This document shows, in pieces, positions 58,241-64,000 of a stretch of DNA of 64,000 bases. Each line of letters opens with the position of its first letter. The first letter of the stretch is position 1. Where the stretch lies: positions 141,446,645 through 141,510,644 of the forward strand of contig NC_079147.1 in NCBI RefSeq assembly GCF_945859685.1, read 5' to 3'. Under the pieces are notes generated by a model, which was not told the origin of the DNA, searched no databases, and saw nothing but the letters and a program-made list of their open reading frames with translations. The position numbers and the translations under genes are program-made. The DNA comes from Eupeodes corollae. Its lineage: Eukaryota > Arthropoda > Insecta > Diptera > Syrphidae.

Positions 58241-59283
58241 AATTCAGCCTGATTTTTGGACCTTTCGAATACACCCCACTCAGAAAAGTCGTGGTGGCCA
58301 TTAAGACTTATCGTGAATAGAAAAAACTCTCGGAATGTTTCCCTCTCTCGGACGTCGGAAACGGAAATAATGCTTAAAAGATTCCCTCGGAATGACTTCC
58401 TATCGGTAAAAAAAATTGCAGGGAAATTGAGCTGCACAGAATTTTTGTTGAGGGAAATGTATTTCCAGGAAGATTTCCCGATTAAGAAAAAAATCGAGGG
58501 AAATAAAATTTCCAGAGATATTCACGATAGACCCGACTGCGTCATTCATGGCTCTCAAATAAAGATAAAACTTTATTGATATCTCATATACAATTTGTTT
58601 TATTCATTTTTAAAATCGGCCCGCCTTTAATGGAAAACCTTTTAAAAATATTACGAGTGTCCTAGAAATAGAGTGTTCTGTTAAAAAGTTGATTAGCTCA
58701 TAACCTTAAAAATAAATTTGTCCCAAGCTCAGCATTCAAATACCATTAAGACAGATATTCAACAAGAATTATTAGTGTTTGTTTGATTTCAAAAACTGGT
58801 TGAAGAATCAGTCTTTCCAATTTATTTTTAATCTCCTAACTACTCGTATTTTCAGCTTTATAATGTTGTGATGCTATTAAAACTTCATGTTATCCTTAAA
58901 TATAAAGTAAAATAAAAATAAAAATAAAATGAAAATTAAAATAAAATAAGATGAAAGCAAACTTAGTAAATTATTATTTGTTTAAAATTATTTGATCTTA
59001 TTTACAAATTTGCATTAGAGGTTCACATTTAAACTTTAAACGCAATTTTTAAATTACAATTTCCAAACATCAGTGAAATTTTGTGCAGTTAAAATAATAA
59101 TTAAATAATTCACACAAATACAATCAAACACACATATATAAAATAAGTTAAACAACAATTAATACAAAAACCAATAGCATAGGATAATATTATAATAGAG
59201 GTATGCTCATAAATAATAAAATAAATTAAAAAATTAAATTTAAAATAAAACATAAAATTAAAAACTAAAATAGAAATACATAC
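58241..59283. other. probable intron of the RRM gene
   Basis: This follows the splice donor GAC|GTATGT at 59283 on the minus strand. An open frame at 58256-58579 on the plus strand matches nothing I recognise. The sequence is otherwise AT-rich. Confidence 0.5.
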
Positions 59284-60121
59284 GTCTCTAAAAAGATGAT
59301 TTTGGTGCTGATGGTTTTGATGGTGCTGTAGTGAATTTACAACAACTGGTTGTAGTGCGTTACGATTATTGGTAAGATTGTTATTATTGTTAAAATTTGT
59401 GGTTGTGGTGGTGTTTAATATGGTTGGCAAAGTGCTGCAACTAACAGGAACCCCTCCGCCCATCATAAAAATATCATAATTCTGACCGTTGATGTATTGA
59501 CGATGGCATTCGTTTGGATTAAATACTGCCATTGTTGCAGGATTAACTGTCACATTATTCATGCGTGGCATGACATTGACATTGTTGACATTGACATTGA
59601 CAGCTGATACGTTTGCTGTTGCTGATGCTGCTGCTGCTGCTGCTGCAACTGCAACGGCTTGTGGTTGTCCAGAAGCCGTCATATTATCTGTGACCATTTT
59701 GGTTTTGGCATACTCAATACGTATGGATCCACGGTCTGATGATAGAAGATATTTACCTTGAAGTTGGTTCATGGCAGCACTTGCACTTGCTGCATCATTG
59801 AATTCAATAAATGCTACAGGATTGTTAAGAATGGCATTTGGATTATTGTTGCTGTTGTTGTTGTTGTTGTTGCCGGAAAATTGTTGATTTATAAGAGTCT
59901 GCTGATGGTTGTTTAAATTGTTTTGATTGATATTGATGCTGGGATTGTTGCCACCGCAGCCTATTGTGCCGCTGCTGACGTTGCCGTTGCCGACGTTACC
60001 ACCTGTTGCAAGATTTGCAGTTGTAGTAGCAGTAGAAGTAGAAGAAGTTGTGCTGGTAGAAGTAGAAGTGAGATTGTGCGAACCTTTTGTGTGCATTCGG
60101 AGGCGACAAAAGCCAGGCATA
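59284..60121 (-). CDS. exon of RBPMS/MEC-8-type RNA-binding protein (RRM, C-terminal half)
   Basis: The exon runs from acceptor TTGCACAG| (first exon base 60121) to donor GAC|GTATGT (last base 59284): 838 nt, one base of a split codon plus 279 codons. It starts PGFCRLRMHTKGSHN (RRM strand 2). About 84 low-complexity Ser/Thr/Gly/Asn residues follow, then PVAFIEFNDAASASAAM (RNP1 and helix 2) and RGSIRIEYAKTKM (last strand). The motif GFxRLRxHxK...VAFxE...GxxRIEYAxxKM is that of the second RRM of MEC-8 and the RBPMS/couch-potato group, regulators of splicing and mRNA. An Ala-rich stretch, a VNVNNVNV repeat and an Asn/His-rich tail follow the RRM. The RNP2 half must be in an upstream exon beyond the window. 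Open sequence past 59284 is intron. Confidence 0.85.
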
Positions 60122-60589
60122 CTGTGCAATTTTGTTTGTTTTGTTTTAATTTTAAATATTTGAAATGTTATTTTACATAAAAATATTAGATTTATAGGTA
60201 TATAAGAAACTCTATAATAAAACAAATTATTAATTTTTCGTCAAGTTCATTTATAATTTTGTTGATTAAGTAGAACTTGAAAATGAAAAATATCATTTTA
60301 ATAGAGGTTCGTTGTAGTTCAGCGTGGAATGTTTTTCTTTTTAAGTAAAAAAAAAACAAGAAAATGTAACTTAGTTAAGTTTGGCAACTGTTATGAATTT
60401 TGTGTGGTCAAGATTCTAGTTGAAAAGTATATAAAAAACTTTTCCAATACCTCTTTTCAGTACAATAAATATGGCTAAGAAAGTATAACCAAAATTAGTA
60501 AGAATCTTTTTCAAGAAGTTTTGAAAAGATTCTAAAGAATAAAATTTAATAACTTCGAACTCAAAACCTTCATATAATCTCGACGTATT
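60122..60589. other. intron-like DNA, no gene seen
   Basis: AT-rich sequence lies upstream of the RRM exon on the minus strand, including its splice acceptor. Nothing else was recognised. Confidence 0.5.
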
Positions 60590-61290
60590 CGAGTCGAAAA
60601 TAAATGTTTTGTATTTTTTCGAAGATTTTTATAAAAGCACTGTCAATTGCATATTTTTAAAAATCTTAGCAGATATTAAAAACAATGTGTTTTAAAAAAT
60701 AAATTAATTGGAAGCCAATATTAAAGATCAGTTGTTACAAACTTTAAGAGTGTTTATTTAAGTTCTTATTTGTTGTGAACAAAATCTGTCAACTCAATTT
60801 TTCTAAAAATTCTAACAGATGTCAAAAATATTATTCTTGGATCCATATCATTTTCTGTTAGACAAATATTTTAGGTGAAAAATGATTTTGTTCACTGTTT
60901 TGACATATACCTTAATTTTAATAAATTTATATCCATTTGATAAAACGTCACATTGTATAGTATCAAATTTAATTAAAGGCGCTAGCTTTATGGCCTGAAA
61001 TAAATTTGGGGTCAACTTTATGTTTCCTCTCATTATTTTTTAAATTGGTTAAGTAAAAAAACACCCGCTCAATTTTCTTAAGCCATTTTTGCATGTTTCG
61101 AAGTTATTATCTGTGAAACAAAACTTATTCTTGAGATATGGTTGACGAAAAGGATATTCGGAATGTATCTACGTATGTTCGGATGTACGAACGTAAATAC
61201 ACACCCCACACAGACATCTCTGTAAAAACCTTTGATTTAGGGACCTTGAAACGTTGAAAAATATCAAAATCAGATCGATTAAAATATTTT
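60590..61290 (+). mobile_element. second copy of the Helitron-like composite (middle and tail)
   Basis: ACTGTCAATTGCAT at 60639 and TCTGTCAACTCAATTTTT at 60785 mark two tandem units like those at 53402-53747. The tail at about 61040-61275 has CACCCGCTCAATTTTC, TTATTATCTGTGAAAC, GTACGAACG and GGGACCTTGAAACGTTG. It is diverged and lacks an adjacent head. Confidence 0.6.
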
Positions 61291-61434
61291 ATATTTACAT
61301 TCTAGAACTAAGAGACTTTCTATTAAATTATTTTATTTTAAATATAACTTTAGGTGGGTAGCTTTCACTTTTGAAGCTGTTATCTGCTGTTTTGATACAT
61401 GCTTCAAAAACGCATCAAAATTATTAAAATTCAG

Positions 61435-61800
61435 TTAAAAATGGTGACAATTTTGCAGAAACAGTTCAGTTTTCAAACAGTTCAGTTCAATAAAAAAGGT
61501 CCAAAAACACCCTAAAGATGGAATACTTGAAGTGAAGAATTTGTTTTCTTCACAAAACAAACAAAAATGAGTGCACTGCGGGTGAAATGCAGATCGGCAC
61601 TCATTCTTATTCAAGGTGGCAGTCGTCTCGCGCCTATCTGCGTGACCAAGCAAATTCACATAACCCCACAAAAGAACGTTAGCTCTGCTGAATCGCACGG
61701 TCTTGGAGGCTAAGCCATGTTTACGATGATAGATATTGCGCTCATTACAATTTTCTCTCAATAAATTAATTGCTTCGTTTTGTCGCACTATCAGAAACAT
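61435..61800 (-). pseudogene. mariner-type transposase remnant C
   Basis: One open minus-strand frame of 121 codons reads NEAINLLRENCNERNIYHRKHG, broken by small shifts, then FSRANVLLWGYVNLLGHAD and a degraded end. In mariner transposases the corresponding order is TIxLLxxxFxExIISRxGP, then CDLTPLDFFLWGYVKSLVYAD. Frame jumps occur around the CDLT block. Confidence 0.6.
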
Positions 61801-61810
61801 TATCTTTACC

Positions 61811-61930
61811 TAATAATATTAAAAAGTTGAAGGTTTTGTTTGTTTGCTTGTTTGTTTGAACGACCTAATCTCAGAAACTACTAGTCCGATTTGAAAAATT
61901 CTTTCAGTGGAAGATAGTCTATTTAATGAC
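61811..61930 (+). mobile_element. Helitron-like head fragment
   Basis: AATAATATTAAAAAGTTGAAGG, (TTTG)n, CTAGTCCGATTTGAAAAATTC and TTTCAGTGGAAGATAG match the head at 53091-53265 and similar heads I know from insect Helitron-like families. It begins directly after mariner remnant C. The pieces are given here as landmarks and not as one continuous run. Confidence 0.55.
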
Positions 61931-62356
61931 AACACGTTGAAACGAATACTAAGGAAGAACCAATAAAGAATGTTTCAACATCGGGTTTTGTTTTATCTTT
62001 TGCGAACTTCCACTGCACTGCGGAAAGGGATTAAAGTTTTGCTTAAATAATGCATGACAGAACTCTTTCTCTTTGATTGGTATAAACAAAGTTTTCACAG
62101 CATTTGCCGATATTTTTACTTTAACCTTTGAGATGCTAACAAAGTTCGTTCTAAAAGAAGATATGATTTGTAAACGTCACGTTGTTCAAGAGTAAGTCGA
62201 TTAATTATGAGATGACAATCCAAACTGAGCATAAATCAAGAGAACTTTCAAAAACACCAAGTCTGAAAAAAGTATGACCCATCATAAAAATATCAGCTTC
62301 GGCACATTTGTTTTGTTTTTGAGTTGCCCTTTATATAAAACGGTACTTAAATTTTA
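61931..62356. other. no gene seen
   Basis: This sequence lies between the Helitron-like head and the mariner left end. The first part may belong to the Helitron-like repeat; no coding frame was recognised. Confidence 0.4.
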
Positions 62357-63469
62357 AGGGCCGATGTTGAATGTGAACCACACCAAAATGTCGAGATTTT
62401 GAACTAAAACCTCTTGACTATGGCAAGAAATGGCAACAGAGGATTACCAATTAAATTCGAAAAAAAAAATCTTCTGTGATGAGGCACATTTTTACCTCAC
62501 TGGATACGTCAATAAACAGAATTGCCACATTTGCGTAAATGATAATCCAAGAGTGATTGTCCAAAAATCTATGCCCTTACAAATAGTTACTATTTGGTGC
62601 GGTTTATGGACGGGTGGCATTATGGGACCGTATTTGTTTGTCCAAAATATCAGTCAGGTGTTCGCTACCGTGAGATAATTAAATTAAATTAAATTAAATT
62701 GGGTGGCGCAACAGTCCGTTGCAAACCAGGGCCTAGTGACTTACAACTCTCAACCATTTCTGTGTGCGAGTTTTGTTTTCAGGAATGGAAGGGACCTACA
62801 ATTTTAGGCCGAATCCGAACGGCTAGTTTGAGAAAGCACTTTTTCATGACAAGAATTACTCTTGAAGGATTTGTCAATTCCTCGCAAGAGGCAGTATCCG
62901 CGAAAATTATTTTTTTTTTAATTAAGGTGGCAAAGGCAGGGATTGAACCCAAGACCCCTCGCATGACAGTGCAACGCACTAACCATCATGCCACGGGTAC
63001 TGTACCGTGAGATAATAACGAACTTTTTACTGCTCGACGAATTTAATAGGACGGCGACACTTGCCATAAAGCTAACGAAGCAATGTGCGAAAAAACCATA
63101 TAATCTCATGTGGTGGTGATAGGCCGCCAAGCTCATGTGATTTGACTCCGTTGCAGTTCTTTCTTTGGCGTTATTTGAAAAAAAAGGTATACGTCGATAA
63201 ACCAGGAACAATTCAAAGCTAAAGGATGAGATGGTTGGCACATTAACGGCGGCGGCGTAGAAGCTTAATTATTGCCATACAAAATTTGGAGCATATCGGA
63301 TGGAGGTGAGTTGCCAATGTCGTGGCGACATTGTCTAATATTTTGGCTAATATATTGGCTAATATTTTGCTCCGTACAAAATTGAACCATACAAATATTA
63401 TCAAAATAAAAAGAAATGCCAATCAATTCTTAGATAGTTTGTGTTTTATTCAAAATCAACATCGGCCCT
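62357..63469 (+). mobile_element. mariner-type element D with TIRs and TA duplication, split by a SINE
   Basis: The ends AGGGCCGATGTTGA (62357-62370) and its complement (63456-63469) are flanked by TA (62355-62356 and 63470-63471), as for Tc1/mariner elements. The transposase remnant reads FCDEAHFYLTGYVNKQNC and VTIWCGLWTGGIMGPYLF at 62485-62640, then RYREI interrupted by the SINE, resuming ITNFLL near 63014. Further blocks end near 63240 (FLWRYLKKK-like, VYVDKPGTIQ-like). Without the SINE it is only about 780 bp, so internal parts are deleted. It is non-functional. Confidence 0.85.
62680..63002 (-). mobile_element. tRNA-derived SINE, copy A
   Basis: On the minus strand it starts near ACCCGTGGCATGATGG, then TTAGTGCGTTGCACTGTCAT (A-box region) and GGGTTCAATCCC (B box). 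An unrelated body containing ACTGCCTCTTGCGAGGAATTG follows, then an (AATTT)n tail at 62700-62680. TACCGTGAGATAAT occurs on both sides (62666-62679 and 63003-63016), a 14-bp target duplication inside the mariner frame. Copy B is at 57728-57998. Confidence 0.92.
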
Positions 63470-64000
63470 TACAGTTTAACTACCTTTTATGCAACTGAAT
63501 TCAACATTTTAAAATGAATTTGAAAACATTATGAGTTAAAATTGAAGACTACATATTTTCAAGGACAATAAAAATAGAACAGTCTAGCAAAAGTTTGCTA
63601 TACTTAAAAATACTCTCAAGCCTTAAAATAAAATTAAGGGCTTTAGGTTTCCATTTCGCATTAAAAATTAAGTAAATTCAAAATTTTATTTTGAATAAAC
63701 TCTCAAAATGATTGATGTTGTTTTAGCCATACCATAATTATTTAATACAGCAAAGGTACAAGCTACCCCCCAACAAATGCCATAGTTTTTTTTTTCTTTT
63801 TTAATAAATGAATAAATCATAATTAAATCTCATAAAATATTCCACGCTGAATTCCAATAAACCCTATATTCAGAAACATTATGAAAAACAAAAAAAAAAC
63901 AACTTTCGTTTAGAGCAGATGGGACGAAAAAACTTTTTTTCCCACAAAAATAAAGTTAATTATAAATACGAAAAAATAAGGAAAAATAAAATCAAAAACA
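63470..64000. other. AT-rich DNA, no gene seen
   Basis: No coding frame, repeat or RNA gene was recognised to the right edge. It is probably further intron or flank of the RRM gene, whose upstream exons must lie beyond 64000. Confidence 0.45.

Noticed and set aside
58256..58579. 107-codon plus-strand frame as a gene
   Set aside because: It has no recognisable domain and no splice or start context beyond chance, and lies in probable intron beside a mariner remnant.
59110..59283. Continuation of the RRM open frame to 59110
   Set aside because: A consensus donor GAC|GTATGT stands at 59284/59283, and the downstream residues are hydrophobic AT-rich translation unlike the exon.
59561..60180. Plus-strand frames of 66-85 codons
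   Set aside because: They are antisense shadows of the low-complexity RRM exon.
62930..63002. tRNA gene
   Set aside because: The A/B box region is the head of a SINE with target duplications and a second diverged copy. No clean cloverleaf is followed by a terminator.

Overview
This is eukaryotic DNA, very probably from a fly (Diptera). It is AT-rich, has spliced genes with GT-AG introns, and is full of insect-type transposable elements: LINEs, a Ty3/gypsy element, mariner remnants, a tRNA-derived SINE and Helitron-like repeats. No operon, CRISPR array, rRNA gene or functional tRNA gene was seen. The species cannot be named from the sequence alone.

Two host genes are visible, both on the minus strand. 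The first is a compact, complete three-exon SPRYD7 orthologue (3744 to 2902; 237 residues). The second is one exon (60121 to 59284) of an RNA-binding protein. It carries the C-terminal half of an RRM like the second RRM of MEC-8 and the RBPMS/couch-potato group. The rest of that gene lies beyond the right edge. A possible terminal exon lies near 52760 to 52556.

Layout. 1-1875: decayed RNase H-bearing LINE (LOA/R1-like) ending in (AACCT)n. 1876-4148: a short unexplained segment and SPRYD7. 4149-33073: a tandem array of a ~328-bp satellite, about 77 units, with higher-order duplications and truncated units. It is split near its left end by a 3.6-kb LINE (4558-8178) and ends in an inverted, fold-back segment (32573-33073). 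33074-39826: a minus-strand LOA/R1-like LINE fragment that took two later insertions. One is a 1.2-kb terminal-inverted-repeat element with a TA target duplication (33611-34831). The other is a complete Mag-like Ty3/gypsy element with identical 139-bp LTRs and one intact 1324-codon gag-pol frame (35155-39700). 39950-43100: a decayed second copy of the LINE that interrupts the satellite, itself interrupted by a 5'-truncated LOA/R1-like LINE with a 12-bp target duplication. 43101-59283: AT-rich non-coding DNA, probably mostly intron of the RRM gene. It holds a fold-back element family (two copies), a TIR element, a 292-bp tandem triplication, a Helitron-like composite repeat and mariner and SINE remnants. 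60122-64000: further intron or upstream DNA with a second Helitron-like copy, a minus-strand mariner remnant and a TIR-bounded mariner split by a SINE with a 14-bp target duplication.

The main interest is structural: a large satellite with readable amplification history, several exact nested insertions that give relative ages, a probably recent intact Mag-type element, and two unusual coding observations. These are an RRM with an ~84-residue low-complexity insertion and a candidate UGA-C readthrough exon.
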